From NCBI RefSeq assembly GCF_014696345.1, contig NZ_JACJPY010000001.1, positions 47,501 through 111,500 of the forward strand: a stretch of DNA of 64,000 bases, given 5' to 3'. Position numbers and translations under genes: made by a program. Every line of letters begins with the position of its first letter. Positions within the stretch are counted from its first letter, which is position 1. Source of the DNA: Pseudanabaena cinerea FACHB-1277 (GTDB lineage Bacteria; Cyanobacteriota; Cyanobacteriia; Pseudanabaenales; Pseudanabaenaceae). Shown here piece by piece: positions 55,944 through 64,000 of the stretch. The notes below the pieces were generated by a model. It did not search any database and was not told where the DNA came from. It saw only the letters and a list, made by a program, of their open reading frames with translations.

Positions 55944-56993
55944 TTGGGTAGTTCAGTTATTTTGAGTAGCAATTACAGCGTCCTAATTTTAGGCATAGCC
56001 GCCCTCCTCGATCGCCTAATTGGTGATCCGATCAATTGGCTGCATCCTGTGCAGGTAATGGGATGGCTGATTGCTAAATTTACAGAAATAGTCACGGTTA
56101 ATGATGCAGTTAATTCACGGCGATCGCCGCGTTTTGCCCCGCAGATCATGAGAGCCTTGGGAATCGTTTTGGGATTAGGTTTAATAATTGGTTCAGGGCT
56201 TATGACTTGGTTGCTATTGGCGATCGCGGCACAGGTGCATTCAGGCTTAGGAATAGCGATCGCTAGTATGTTATTAGCTGCTTGCTTTGCAGGGAGAAGT
56301 CTCCGCGATGCTGCCGAATCGGTTTTAACAGTATTGGCAACGGGAGATTTAGAACAGGCGCAACAACAACTTAGTTACTATGTGGGAAGAGATACCGCCA
56401 ACCTATCAGAATCAGAAATTTTACGCGCCATTTTGGAAACTGTCACCGAAAATGCGATCGATGGCGTGACCTCGCCCCTGTTTTATGCGATCGTGGGTTC
56501 GCTAATTTGGGACTATGGCGGTGTGGTCGGGGCGATCGCCTACAAAGCCGCCAGTACCCTCGATTCGATGGTGGGCTATCGGGAAACGCCGTACAGCGAT
56601 TTAGGATGGTTTAGTGCTAAGACCGATGATGTTTTGACTTGGCTGCCCTGTCGCCTCACGGTTCTTACCCTTGCCCTTGTTTCTGGTCAACCCCTCACAG
56701 TTTGGCGGATCTGCCAACGGGACGCAAAGCAAGATCCTAGTCCTAATTCTGGGTGGAGTGAATGCGTCTATGCTGCCATTTTACAAGTACAGCTAGGCGG
56801 CGAAAATTACTATCGCGGTGTGGTTAAGTCCAAACCATTGCTTGGTAATCCCATTGAGGCGATCGCCCCTGCCAAAGTTCAACAGGCACTCAGCCTAACT
56901 CGGCTATGCTTTTTAATATGGTTAGGCTTATTCCTATTGTTATTCTTCTTGTTGCCAAATCTTTGGCAATGGTTCCATCATAACTGGGCGTAA
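55944..56993 (+). CDS. cbiB: Adenosylcobinamide-phosphate synthase
   Basis: About 343-349 residues with several membrane segments. Landmarks: 'LLDRLIGDPINWLHPVQVMGWLI', 'LSYYVGRDTANLSESEILRA', 'VTENAIDGVTSPLFYAIVG', 'YKAASTLDSMVGYR' and 'LGGENYYRGV'. The enzyme attaches aminopropanol (or its phosphate) to adenosylcobyrate in B12 synthesis. The first codon is a TTG at 55944; another TTG at 55962 is possible and no clear ribosome binding site decides between them. There is another B12 gene (cobH) at 18 kb. Confidence 0.93.
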   Translation: MGSSVILSSNYSVLILGIAALLDRLIGDPINWLHPVQVMGWLIAKFTEIVTVNDAVNSRRSPRFAPQIMRALGIVLGLGLIIGSGLMTWLLLAIAAQVHSGLGIAIASMLLAACFAGRSLRDAAESVLTVLATGDLEQAQQQLSYYVGRDTANLSESEILRAILETVTENAIDGVTSPLFYAIVGSLIWDYGGVVGAIAYKAASTLDSMVGYRETPYSDLGWFSAKTDDVLTWLPCRLTVLTLALVSGQPLTVWRICQRDAKQDPSPNSGWSECVYAAILQVQLGGENYYRGVVKSKPLLGNPIEAIAPAKVQQALSLTRLCFLIWLGLFLLLFFLLPNLWQWFHHNWA

Positions 56994-57071
56994 CCTGCGG
57001 CGCTAGGTTGTCACCGATAGCGATTTGCAAAGCACTGTATGATCAAGGGGAATTAGAATCTAAAAAATACA

Positions 57072-57875
57072 ATGCAAGATCAAGAAACAAGCTGGCAGTC
57101 ACTATTTCTAGTAGCAATATTAGGAATCTTGGCAGTGCTTAGCTTCAACTCATTTGTAATCGTTAACCCAGGTGAAGCGGGGGTATTAAGCGTTCTCGGC
57201 AAAGCCAAGGATGGCGTACTTCTTGAAGGCGTGCATTTTAAGCCACCAGTGATCTCACAGGTAGATGTTTATGATTTGACGGTGCAGAAATTTGAAGTGC
57301 CTGCCCAAAGCTCTACCAAGGATCTGCAACAATTGACTGCAAGTTTTGCCATTAACTTTCGCCTTGACCCCATCGAAGTGGTGACGATCCGCCGTAGCCA
57401 AGGGACTTTGCAAAACATCGTTGCCAAAATCATTGCACCGCAAACCCAAGAATCCTTTAAGGTGGCCGCCGCTAGACGCACCGTTGAGGAGGCAATTACC
57501 AAACGGGACGAATTAAAACAAGATTTTGATGAGGCACTAAGCCAACGATTGAGCAAATATGGCATCATCGTTTTAGATACAAGCGTGGTGGATTTGAATT
57601 TCTCGACAGAATTTTCTAAGGCTGTAGAAGAGAAGCAAATTGCCGAACAACGCGCTCAAAGGGCTGTCTATATTGCCAGAGAAGCAGAACAAGAGGCTGA
57701 AGCAACAATCAATCGGGCTAAAGGTCAAGCGGAAGCGCAAAGGCTCTTGCGCGAAACCTTAACCTCTGAACTGTTGCAAAAACAGGCGATCGAAAAATGG
57801 GATGGCAAGTTTCCGCAGGTGCTAGGCGGTAATGGTGCTGTGCCTTTTCTCAATCTAAATGTGCAGCCGCAGTAA
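57072..57875 (+). CDS. Prohibitin-family (SPFH/band 7) membrane protein
   Basis: 267 residues. One N-terminal membrane segment (about 10-30) is followed by the SPFH domain starting 'IVNPGEAGVLSVLGKAKDGVLLEGVHFKPP', with 'FEVPAQSSTKDLQQLTASFAINFRLDP' and 'IIAPQTQESFKVAAARRTVEEAI'. The C-terminal half is a long helix rich in Ala, Glu and Gln, typical of prohibitins. Cyanobacterial prohibitins form large ring complexes in the membrane; function is not settled. It is followed by a terminator. Confidence 0.93.
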   Translation: MQDQETSWQSLFLVAILGILAVLSFNSFVIVNPGEAGVLSVLGKAKDGVLLEGVHFKPPVISQVDVYDLTVQKFEVPAQSSTKDLQQLTASFAINFRLDPIEVVTIRRSQGTLQNIVAKIIAPQTQESFKVAAARRTVEEAITKRDELKQDFDEALSQRLSKYGIIVLDTSVVDLNFSTEFSKAVEEKQIAEQRAQRAVYIAREAEQEAEATINRAKGQAEAQRLLRETLTSELLQKQAIEKWDGKFPQVLGGNGAVPFLNLNVQPQ

Positions 57876-57885
57876 ATAAAAATTG

Positions 57886-57910
57886 GGACACCTATGGTGT
57901 CCTAGTTTTT
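57886..57910 (+). terminator. Intrinsic terminator of the prohibitin gene
   Basis: GGACACC (57886-57892), loop TAT, GGTGTCC (57896-57902), then TAGTTTTT. The T-run overlaps a possible TTG start at 57909 of the next frame, which supports choosing the ATG at 57939 for that gene. Confidence 0.88.
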
Positions 57911-57938
57911 GATTAAATCAACAAGCAAATCAAAGCCA

Positions 57939-60272
57939 ATGAATACGATGCAGCCGTCTTCTTTAGAAAATAAGCGCCGTAATCCTCTGCAACAGTTACA
58001 GCAAAATGCCGAATTCACAACCATTGCTGCCGAGGATTCGATCCCTTTGCGGGTGATGGTGCAGATTTTTGTATTTATCAGTATTGGCGCGATGGATGCG
58101 GTGGCGAGTTCGGGCAATAGTGCTTGGGCAATTCCCCTGAGTGCGATCGCCGCCGTATGGGCATATTACGCTAGGCGCAAGCGCAATGTGGTGGTGAAAT
58201 TTTTCATCGCGATCGCCATGATAGCGATGTTGGTGGTATTTCTGAACGATCTCGTTCGCAATACCGATGAAACAAGGCTATTACTGGCAAGATTATTAAT
58301 TCAGTTGCAAGTGCTGCATAGCTTTGACTTACCGCGCCGTAAGGATTTGGGCTATTCCATTGTGATCGGGCTGATCTTGATGGCTTTGGCTGCCACCTTG
58401 AGCCAGACGATGATATTTGCCCTGTGGTTAATGGCTTTTCTATTGGTAGGTTTGCCGATTCTGCTCCTTGACCATCGCTCACGGCTAGGACTGCCCACAA
58501 TTAGCTTTCAGCCCCAAAAGATGGGCATATCGATTTTGCCACTTTCAGGTCTATTAGCGATCGTCTTGGTGCTAGGTTTAACGATTTTTGCTTTTTTACC
58601 CCGTTTACCAGGCTTCCAATTACGGAACTTTCCTGTGAGTGTTAACTTGGCGGTAGAGCGGCAAATTCCCCGTGGGGGCATCCTGTCGCGGCAACAGCAA
58701 AATCAGCAAAATCAACAAAATCAGCAAAATGGCAATATCATCGGCACGAATGGCACGGGTGATGCCAATGGCAATAATCCCATTGATTCGCTGCCGCCCC
58801 TGTTTGCCCCTGAGATTGATACGGCTTCGACTGGCAAGCAAATTAGCGCTCAACGTCAACCTGAACTGATGATGCGGGTGCGATCGCAGGCAGAATTATT
58901 TTGGCGGGTGATGTCCTATGACGAATTTACGGGCAAGGGCTGGCGGATCTCACGCAATAACCCCGAACAGATTCGCACGATTCGGCGTAGTCCTTTTAAC
59001 TATGAGTTTTTCTTGCCCTTTCCCCCCTATGGGCTGAGCTTATTGCGCCGCGATCGGGCGATTACAGCCCAAGAAGTAATTCAAACCTACACCATCACCT
59101 CACCCAACTTTCCCAATCTTGTCCCCGCCGCTTCGGAACCCAGTCGCATCTTTTTCCCCAGTGAGGAGTTGGACGTGGATCAAGAAGGAATGATCCGATC
59201 GCCTGCGCCTATTCCGCCAGATTTTACCTATACCGTAATTTCTAATGTGATGGAGCGCAACCCCAAGTTATTGCGCCAAGTCCCCAATGAATACCCCAAG
59301 TCAATTACCAAATATTATTTGCAATTGCCGCCGAACCTGTCGCCATCGGTACGCGATACCGCCGTCAGTTTCTTAGGAAATGCCAAGGATAGTCAAGGCA
59401 ATCCTGTTAATTTTGACAATATATATGACGTGGTGGTGCAGGTTGCCCAAGGGGTCAAGGGTAGCTATGCAGTCAAATCCTTAAACTTTGATCCTGCCAA
59501 GGGGGATTTGGTATCGCAGTTTGTGGCGCAGGGTGGCGGCGAAGAAAGTCATTTTGTGTCCACCTTAGCGGTAATGTTGCGATCGCTAGGTATTCCCACC
59601 CGCTATGTGGTGGGCTTTGCCCCTGGCAAGTTTAATCCCTTCACAGGGCTGTACGAAGTTCAAAATATTGATACTCAGTCCTTAGTGGAAGTGTTTTTCC
59701 CATCCTATGGCTGGATCAGCTTCGATCCTGTACCCGGTCGCCCCCTTGTGCCGCCATCCATTGAAAATAATCGCACCTTCGGGGTAATTCAAACCTTTTG
59801 GAGTTGGCTCACCAGTATCTTGCCTAGCCCCGTCAACAACTTTTTTGCGGGTCTATTTGAGAATATTGTGAAATTCTTGAGTGGGATTGTCAGTTGGCTA
59901 ATCGAGATGGGTTGGGCTGGCTTAGCATTAGGGGTAGCGATCGTCTTTGGCATCGGTATCGGTGGTTGGGCGCTCTGGCAGGCGCTGATCACTTGGTGGG
60001 AATATCAGCGTTTGCAAAGAATGCCATTGCCACAGCGTAGTTATCAGCTTATGCTGCAATGGCTCAAGGAGCAGGGCAAGCCCAAATCCCCCTATCAAAC
60101 GCCCCAAGAATATGCGGTCAGCCTCAGCGATCGCGTCTCTGCCACCCAATCCGCCGCGATCGCCAAGATCACGCAGATCTATCAAGACTGGCGCTATGGC
60201 AATCGGGCGATCGATTACGAGCTATCGCAGGAGCTAAAACAACTGCTCAGTCAACTAAGGGCAAAAATTTAG
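57939..60272 (+). CDS. TgpA-like membrane protein with a degenerate transglutaminase domain
   Basis: About 777 residues. The N-terminal 250 residues have five to six membrane segments as in TgpA/DUF3488 proteins. A Gln/Asn-rich linker (QQNQQNQQNQQN, near residue 260) leads to a large periplasmic part with a transglutaminase-like core near residues 535-615 (GGGEESHFVSTLAVMLRSLG, RYVVGFAPG, LVEVFFPSYGWISFDPVPG). In active family members the first segment carries Cys and the second reads HAWVEV; here the matching places are Glu/Ser and QSLVEV, so Cys and His appear to be absent. A final membrane helix (about 665-690) and a C-terminal DUF4129-like segment complete the typical layout. Confidence 0.88.
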   Translation: MNTMQPSSLENKRRNPLQQLQQNAEFTTIAAEDSIPLRVMVQIFVFISIGAMDAVASSGNSAWAIPLSAIAAVWAYYARRKRNVVVKFFIAIAMIAMLVVFLNDLVRNTDETRLLLARLLIQLQVLHSFDLPRRKDLGYSIVIGLILMALAATLSQTMIFALWLMAFLLVGLPILLLDHRSRLGLPTISFQPQKMGISILPLSGLLAIVLVLGLTIFAFLPRLPGFQLRNFPVSVNLAVERQIPRGGILSRQQQNQQNQQNQQNGNIIGTNGTGDANGNNPIDSLPPLFAPEIDTASTGKQISAQRQPELMMRVRSQAELFWRVMSYDEFTGKGWRISRNNPEQIRTIRRSPFNYEFFLPFPPYGLSLLRRDRAITAQEVIQTYTITSPNFPNLVPAASEPSRIFFPSEELDVDQEGMIRSPAPIPPDFTYTVISNVMERNPKLLRQVPNEYPKSITKYYLQLPPNLSPSVRDTAVSFLGNAKDSQGNPVNFDNIYDVVVQVAQGVKGSYAVKSLNFDPAKGDLVSQFVAQGGGEESHFVSTLAVMLRSLGIPTRYVVGFAPGKFNPFTGLYEVQNIDTQSLVEVFFPSYGWISFDPVPGRPLVPPSIENNRTFGVIQTFWSWLTSILPSPVNNFFAGLFENIVKFLSGIVSWLIEMGWAGLALGVAIVFGIGIGGWALWQALITWWEYQRLQRMPLPQRSYQLMLQWLKEQGKPKSPYQTPQEYAVSLSDRVSATQSAAIAKITQIYQDWRYGNRAIDYELSQELKQLLSQLRAKI

Positions 60273-60279
60273 ACTTACC

Positions 60280-60337
60280 GTAATTTGTAGCGCTGTAAGC
60301 GCTGCAAATTACAAAACTTTGTGATTTTATTACAAAG
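60280..60337 (+). terminator. Tandem hairpins between the TgpA-like gene and apcD
   Basis: GTAATTTG (60280-60287) with CAAATTAC (60305-60312) plus an inner AGCGC/GCGCT stem, followed by ACTTTGT (60316-60322) with ACAAAGT (60331-60337). They probably end the upstream transcript or form part of the apcD leader. Confidence 0.65.
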
Positions 60338-60401
60338 TCTTGGTGCATTGACCGCTTTTGGTACACTAGATGGCGAATATATTAAATTTTTTATTTTAAT
60401 T

Positions 60402-60887
60402 ATGAGTGTAGTAAGTCAAGTTTTAGAAAGAGCCGACGAAGAACTCCGTTATCCGACTATTGCGGAATTGCAAAGTGTGCAGAACTTCCTTGCCACTGGC
60501 GCTCAAAGAATAAGGATCGCCACCACCTTGGCAGAGAGTGAAGATAAAATCGTCAAAAAAGCAACCGAAGATCTATTTAGAATTCATCCTGAATACATTT
60601 CCCCAGGCGGTAATGCCTATGGTCAGAAACAACGCGCTCAATGTGTGCGTGACTTTACTTGGTATGTGCGCCTGACAACCTATGGCGTTTTGGCAGGTGA
60701 CAAAGACCCCATCGAAAAGATCGGCATCATCGGTGTACGTGAAATGTACAACTCCTTGGGTGTGCCTCTAGTGGGTATGGCAGATGGTATCCGTTGTCTC
60801 AAAAATGCGGCGATCGCCCTCTTGAGCAAAGAAGATGCCGCCACGGCAGAGCCTTACTTCGACTACATTATTCAAGCAATGTCTTAA
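60402..60887 (+). CDS. apcD: Allophycocyanin alpha-B subunit (phycobilisome terminal emitter)
   Basis: 161 residues from the ATG at 60402; the frame is open further upstream but the family begins at [19 protein letters not shown]. Cys81 in '[17 protein letters not shown]' is the phycocyanobilin attachment site. '[30 protein letters not shown]' and the final '[11 protein letters not shown]' fit ApcD better than ApcA. ApcD takes energy from the phycobilisome core to the reaction centres, mainly photosystem I. It is monocistronic, with a strong terminator. Confidence 0.93.
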   Translation: MSVVSQVLERADEELRYPTIAELQSVQNFLATGAQRIRIATTLAESEDKIVKKATEDLFRIHPEYISPGGNAYGQKQRAQCVRDFTWYVRLTTYGVLAGDKDPIEKIGIIGVREMYNSLGVPLVGMADGIRCLKNAAIALLSKEDAATAEPYFDYIIQAMS

Positions 60888-60891
60888 CAAT

Positions 60892-60922
60892 GATAAAGGC
60901 GGCGCATCGCGCCGCCTTTATC
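60892..60922. terminator. Bidirectional terminator between apcD and the CmpA/NrtA-like gene
   Basis: GATAAAGGCGGCGC (60892-60905) and GCGCCGCCTTTATC (60909-60922) form a perfect 14-bp stem with a 3-nt loop, between convergent genes. Confidence 0.93.
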
Positions 60923-60927
60923 GTTTA

Positions 60928-62304
60928 TTATTGCGCCAATCGCTGGGATGCTAAATACTTATCGGGAGCCGATGGGTCAAAGGTGACACCATCAAAAAAT
61001 GTTTCAACTCCCCTAGAAGTGGTGTTGGGAATAATTGTGTCAGGCACACCGATCGCCCTTGCAGCTTGCCGCCACAGATCCTCACGATTGACCGCATCGA
61101 TGGTTTCCTTAGTTTCAAACTTTTCGGGTAGCCTATGCCATCGGCGATATTCGGTGAGAAACCACAGATCATGGCTTTTGTATGGATAGGAAACGGAGAT
61201 GCCATTGCTTGACCAATATTTGAGAGCTAGACTAGGCGTGTTTTTTGGGGATCTTGGGGATTGCTCGCGCTGACGGCGATCGCGATTGACAAAGAAACGA
61301 TTTTTTAAAAGTTGGGCAGATATTTTCAATGGTGCATTTACCAAATCAGCGCTATCGGTCAAATTAAAAGCAAGCATAGTGTTGAGTTGGTTCCAATTGG
61401 CAGGATCATCGCACCAGATTTGCGCTTCCATAATTGCTTGCATCAAAGCTTGAGTGGCGATCGGGAATTTATCAACCCAATCGGCACGCATGGCAATCAA
61501 TTCCCCAGGATAATTTTGCCAAATATCGGCAATGGTGATCGCTGGTTCTGCCAAGTTTGCCGATGCCAATTGCCAAGTTTGCCAACTATTGAGACAGAGC
61601 AAATCTGCTTGGTTTTGTCGCACCTGCTCTTGGATTTGTACTGGTGGAATTGCCATAATTTCCATATGGCGATCGGGAATAATCGTCATCGCTGATAACC
61701 AATAGCGCAGCCATAGATCATAGTTATCACCAGCCTCGGCGATCGCACTTTTAATCGGACTGCCCAAAAATCTTGCCACATCTTGAAAGGGCGCAAAGGC
61801 GGCTCTCTGTAACTGCACGGCAAAGGGCTTCATTCTTTGAGAAACTGAGATATAGCCGCCATTGGTATGCAGACGCATCAATATATACATCGCCGTTTTG
61901 CGCGTATAGCGATTAATTACGCCTTCATTGAGCAGTTCTGGCAGAGGACTACATAAATGGCTACCATCTAGACCGCCCGTATTTGTTCCTAGTTCTGTAC
62001 CTAGCTCTAGGCGATCGCAAATACTTTGCCATGAGGTAAGCGGCACTAACTGCACATCGGTTAAACCATATTTGGCAAAGATATTCTGTTTTTGGGCAAC
62101 TAGAAGTGGTGCAATTTCAAGGGAGGGAATGAAACCGATGCGTACCGATGGCACTTCGGCTTGGCTAGAAATGGCTCTTGGTGATAGCTGCCAAGGTTGG
62201 CTAACTGGAGGCTTGGTATTGCAATTTTGCAGTAGCGCTCCCCCAGCCGCTAAGCCCAACAGATTTAAAAATTTCCGACGCGATCGCCGTGACTCGTAGC
62301 TCAT
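60928..62304 (-). CDS. CmpA/NrtA-family substrate-binding lipoprotein, isolated
   Basis: 458 residues. The N-terminus 'RRSRRKFLNLLGLAAGGALLQNC' has a twin-arginine motif and a lipobox-like Cys at residue 28. The mature part begins 'VRIGFIPSLEIAPLLVAQKQNIFAKYGL', which is the start of nitrate/bicarbonate-type binding proteins, and includes 'LPELLNEGVI', 'RQNQADLLCLNSWQTWQLA' and 'SHDLWFLTEYRRWHRLP'. The ligand may be nitrate, bicarbonate or a related anion. No permease or ATPase genes flank it. Confidence 0.85.
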   Translation of the reverse strand: MSYESRRSRRKFLNLLGLAAGGALLQNCNTKPPVSQPWQLSPRAISSQAEVPSVRIGFIPSLEIAPLLVAQKQNIFAKYGLTDVQLVPLTSWQSICDRLELGTELGTNTGGLDGSHLCSPLPELLNEGVINRYTRKTAMYILMRLHTNGGYISVSQRMKPFAVQLQRAAFAPFQDVARFLGSPIKSAIAEAGDNYDLWLRYWLSAMTIIPDRHMEIMAIPPVQIQEQVRQNQADLLCLNSWQTWQLASANLAEPAITIADIWQNYPGELIAMRADWVDKFPIATQALMQAIMEAQIWCDDPANWNQLNTMLAFNLTDSADLVNAPLKISAQLLKNRFFVNRDRRQREQSPRSPKNTPSLALKYWSSNGISVSYPYKSHDLWFLTEYRRWHRLPEKFETKETIDAVNREDLWRQAARAIGVPDTIIPNTTSRGVETFFDGVTFDPSAPDKYLASQRLAQ

Positions 62305-62349
62305 ACCGCATCACTGTTTTGGCTGTGATTGCTATCATGATACCAAATT

Positions 62350-62372
62350 AAAAAATGGCATAGCCATTTTTT
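62350..62372. other. Perfect AT-rich palindrome in a divergent promoter region
   Basis: AAAAAATGGC (62350-62359), ATA, GCCATTTTTT (62363-62372). It lies between the divergent CmpA/NrtA-like and hydrolase genes and resembles the hairpin at 3425-3445. An operator or a small repeat family are both possible. Confidence 0.5.
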
Positions 62373-62402
62373 AATCGGAAACCCCTTTTACCACTCCCCA
62401 TT

Positions 62403-63233
62403 ATGTCGAAACTAACCAGACGCGAATTTATGGCGATCGGCAGTCTGACGGCTGGCTTTGCGATCGCTGTGCAACCCATTTCGGCAAAGACTGTCACCAC
62501 TGATCCAAGAGGTTTAACCTTTGGCGAGGTCAAAATCTCTACCTCCAAGGGTTTGATTCCCGCCTTTCGTGCCATGCCAAATGCTGGCAAAAACTTTCCT
62601 GTGATTTTGGTGATTCAAGAGATTTTTGGCGTTCATGCCTATATTCAGGATGTTTGCATGAGGCTTGCCAAATTAGGATACTTAGCGATCGCCCCTGAAA
62701 TGTTCTATCGCCAAGGCGATGTTTCTCAATTGACCGATATTACCGAAATTCGCAAAGTGGTGAGCAAAGTGCCTGATGCTCAGGTGATGTCTGACCTTGA
62801 TGCCACCGTTGCATGGGCGGCGAAGTTCTCTAAAGGCAATATTGATAAGTTAGGAATTACAGGCTTTTGTTGGGGCGGCAGGATCACATGGCTCTATGCA
62901 GCCCATAATCCCAAAGTTAAGGCAGGGGTGGCTTGGTATGGCAGGTTAGTGGGTGAGTCAACACCGCTCACACCTAAACATCCTGTGGATATTGCCAGTA
63001 GCTTGCGTGTGCCTGTACTTGGTCTCTATGGCGGTAAGGATACGGGCATTCCCTTGGATACGGTGGAACAAATGCGCGATCGCCTCAAGGGATGTTCGCA
63101 AAATTCTGAAATCATCGTCTATCCTGAAGCTCCCCATGCGTTCCATGCTGACTATCGCCCTTCCTATCGCCAAGCCGATGCTGAGGATGCTTGGCAAAAA
63201 ATGCAAGACTGGTTTAAGAAGAACGGAGTGTAA
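62403..63233 (+). CDS. Exported dienelactone hydrolase family protein
   Basis: 276 residues. The N-terminus '[20 protein letters not shown]' is a Tat-type signal, followed by an Ala-rich cleavage region near ISAKT. The alpha/beta hydrolase core has '[27 protein letters not shown]', the nucleophile Cys in '[10 protein letters not shown]', the Asp in '[10 protein letters not shown]' and the His in '[11 protein letters not shown]'. Family members open lactone rings, but exported cyanobacterial versions have unknown substrates. Confidence 0.93.
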   Translation: MSKLTRREFMAIGSLTAGFAIAVQPISAKTVTTDPRGLTFGEVKISTSKGLIPAFRAMPNAGKNFPVILVIQEIFGVHAYIQDVCMRLAKLGYLAIAPEMFYRQGDVSQLTDITEIRKVVSKVPDAQVMSDLDATVAWAAKFSKGNIDKLGITGFCWGGRITWLYAAHNPKVKAGVAWYGRLVGESTPLTPKHPVDIASSLRVPVLGLYGGKDTGIPLDTVEQMRDRLKGCSQNSEIIVYPEAPHAFHADYRPSYRQADAEDAWQKMQDWFKKNGV

Positions 63234-63239
63234 ACGAAA

Positions 63240-63258
63240 AAGAGCGCTATGCGCTCTT
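63240..63258. terminator. Bidirectional terminator between the hydrolase and Uma2 genes
   Basis: AAGAGCGC (63240-63247), TAT, GCGCTCTT (63251-63258), with an A-rich left flank and CTTTATTT on the right. Confidence 0.88.
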
Positions 63259-63264
63259 CTTTAT

Positions 63265-63840
63265 TTACCAAATCAAGGCTAGATCCAACACAAATTCGGG
63301 CAGAACTTCTTCACCTGAGAGAAAATCAGGAGATTGCAAAATTTCTACAGGTTGACCAATGCGATATATTTCCACCTGTCTATCTCTTCGGTTAATCAAC
63401 CAGCCTAGCCTTGCGCCATTGTCTTGGTATTCCTGCATTTTTGCCTGTGTCAGCGATAGGCTATCGCTAGGGGACATTAGCTCAATTACAAAGTCTGGAC
63501 AGATCGGCGCAAATTTTGATTGTTGCTCAGGCGTAAGCGCTTCCCATCTTTCCTTCTTAATCCATGAGACATCAGGCGATCGCATGGCTCCATTAGGCAA
63601 TATAAATCCTGCCGAAGAGCCAAAGGCAACGCCAAGATTTTTTCTTTGATTCCAATTCCACAGGGAACTGCCTAAACCTAAGTTACGCATTCCTGTATCG
63701 CTACCTTCGGGAGCCATGATCGTAATATCTCCTTGAGCGCCACGCTCGAATCTTAAATCACGGTTTTGTTGACAGAGTTGAAATAGTTTTTCGTCTGTGA
63801 GTTCAATAATTGGCTCAAGGCTAATGGTGAGGGCGTTCAT
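63265..63840 (-). CDS. Uma2 family (DUF820) putative nuclease
   Basis: 191 residues. 'ELTDEKLFQLCQQNRDLRFERGAQGDITIMAPEGSDTG' near the N-terminus, 'GAMRSPDVSWIKKERW', 'CPDFVIELMSPSDSLSLTQAKMQEYQDNGARLGWLINRRDRQVEIYR' and the C-terminal 'PEFVLDLALIW' mark a second Uma2 subtype, different from the two at 48-50 kb. The Asp, Glu and Lys of the PD-(D/E)XK-like core are present. It looks intact. Confidence 0.93.
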   Translation of the reverse strand: MNALTISLEPIIELTDEKLFQLCQQNRDLRFERGAQGDITIMAPEGSDTGMRNLGLGSSLWNWNQRKNLGVAFGSSAGFILPNGAMRSPDVSWIKKERWEALTPEQQSKFAPICPDFVIELMSPSDSLSLTQAKMQEYQDNGARLGWLINRRDRQVEIYRIGQPVEILQSPDFLSGEEVLPEFVLDLALIW

Positions 63841-63955
63841 ATTGTTTACCCCAAGATTTGCGAGTGTAATCTATTTTAAGCGGCAATATGAGAAATTTTT
63901 ATCTATGATGATGGTAATGAATTTTTTCAAGTAATCTCACCGTGAGCATGGGTTT

Positions 63956-64000
63956 ATGGCTTTTGCAGATGGCTGGCTGATTGATGGCACAAATTACCAA
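63956..64000 (+). CDS. Possible start of a gene running off the window
   Basis: From the ATG at 63956 the frame (MAFADGWLIDGTNYQ) stays open to the window end. It is too short to identify and no clear ribosome binding site precedes it. Confidence 0.25.
   Translation, partial: MAFADGWLIDGTNYQ

Overview
The window is cyanobacterial chromosome. It carries psbU, apcD (allophycocyanin-B), a gas-vesicle gene (gvpG), a carotenoid oxygenase and a complete urtABCDE urea transporter, and the HIP1 octamer GCGATCGC is dense in the core genes. The small PsbU, the lone gvpG and the moderate GC content suggest a filamentous, Pseudanabaena-like species; the genus is inference. No tRNA, CRISPR array or intact insertion sequence was seen.

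Layout. 1-860: 5' part of a 16S rRNA on the minus strand, with its leader to about 1.5 kb. 1.5-13.8 kb: an SLH beta-helix surface protein, a DUF5340-like protein, an apocarotenoid oxygenase, lepA, infB, and a two-gene gapdh-arsJ arsenate-export operon with a candidate promoter/operator. 14.1-25.5 kb: a DUF2779 nuclease, a REC-GGDEF protein, cobH, a pentapeptide protein, psbU, gvpG, pyrD, gshA, DAHP synthase and an M48 protease. 25.6-31.4 kb: urtABCDE on the minus strand, with heptanucleotide repeats between urtD and urtE, two hairpins between urtA and urtB and a possible NtcA site upstream. 31.5-38.9 kb: an IS630-type transposase remnant, a Ser/Thr kinase, rpiA, a coiled-coil/DMT transporter and a TIGR03960-type radical SAM protein.

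39-54.7 kb is an accessory region: AT-rich, full of repeats, fossils and defence-like genes. It holds a PIN toxin/antitoxin pair, a XisI-like gene, orphan and broken genes, a membrane-anchored 42-residue-repeat coiled coil ending in one phospholipase-D (HKD) motif, a PD-(D/E)XK-like gene, a three-gene operon (DUF262, DUF3696-type ATPase, unknown third protein), several Uma2 (DUF820) genes and Uma2 fossils, and a 17-unit TPR histidine kinase next to a response regulator fused to an AlbA/Schlafen-type domain. Three sets of direct repeats bracket the modules: a duplicated 5' end of the radical SAM gene, a deleted duplicate of the kinase/regulator pair, and a short intergenic repeat. The region looks built by successive duplication and deletion, in at least one case with a junction at a HIP1 site.

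54.7-64 kb returns to core-like genes: a pilin-G/H-like protein, cbiB, a prohibitin/SPFH protein, a TgpA-like transglutaminase-fold protein whose catalytic Cys and His appear to be missing, apcD, an orphan CmpA/NrtA-type binding protein, a dienelactone hydrolase and another Uma2 protein.

The best candidates for something undescribed are the TPR kinase plus REC-AlbA pair (with its fossil copy), the membrane coiled-coil/PLD protein, and the DUF262/DUF3696 operon with its unrecognised third gene. All functional statements come from motif recognition by eye; no database search was run.
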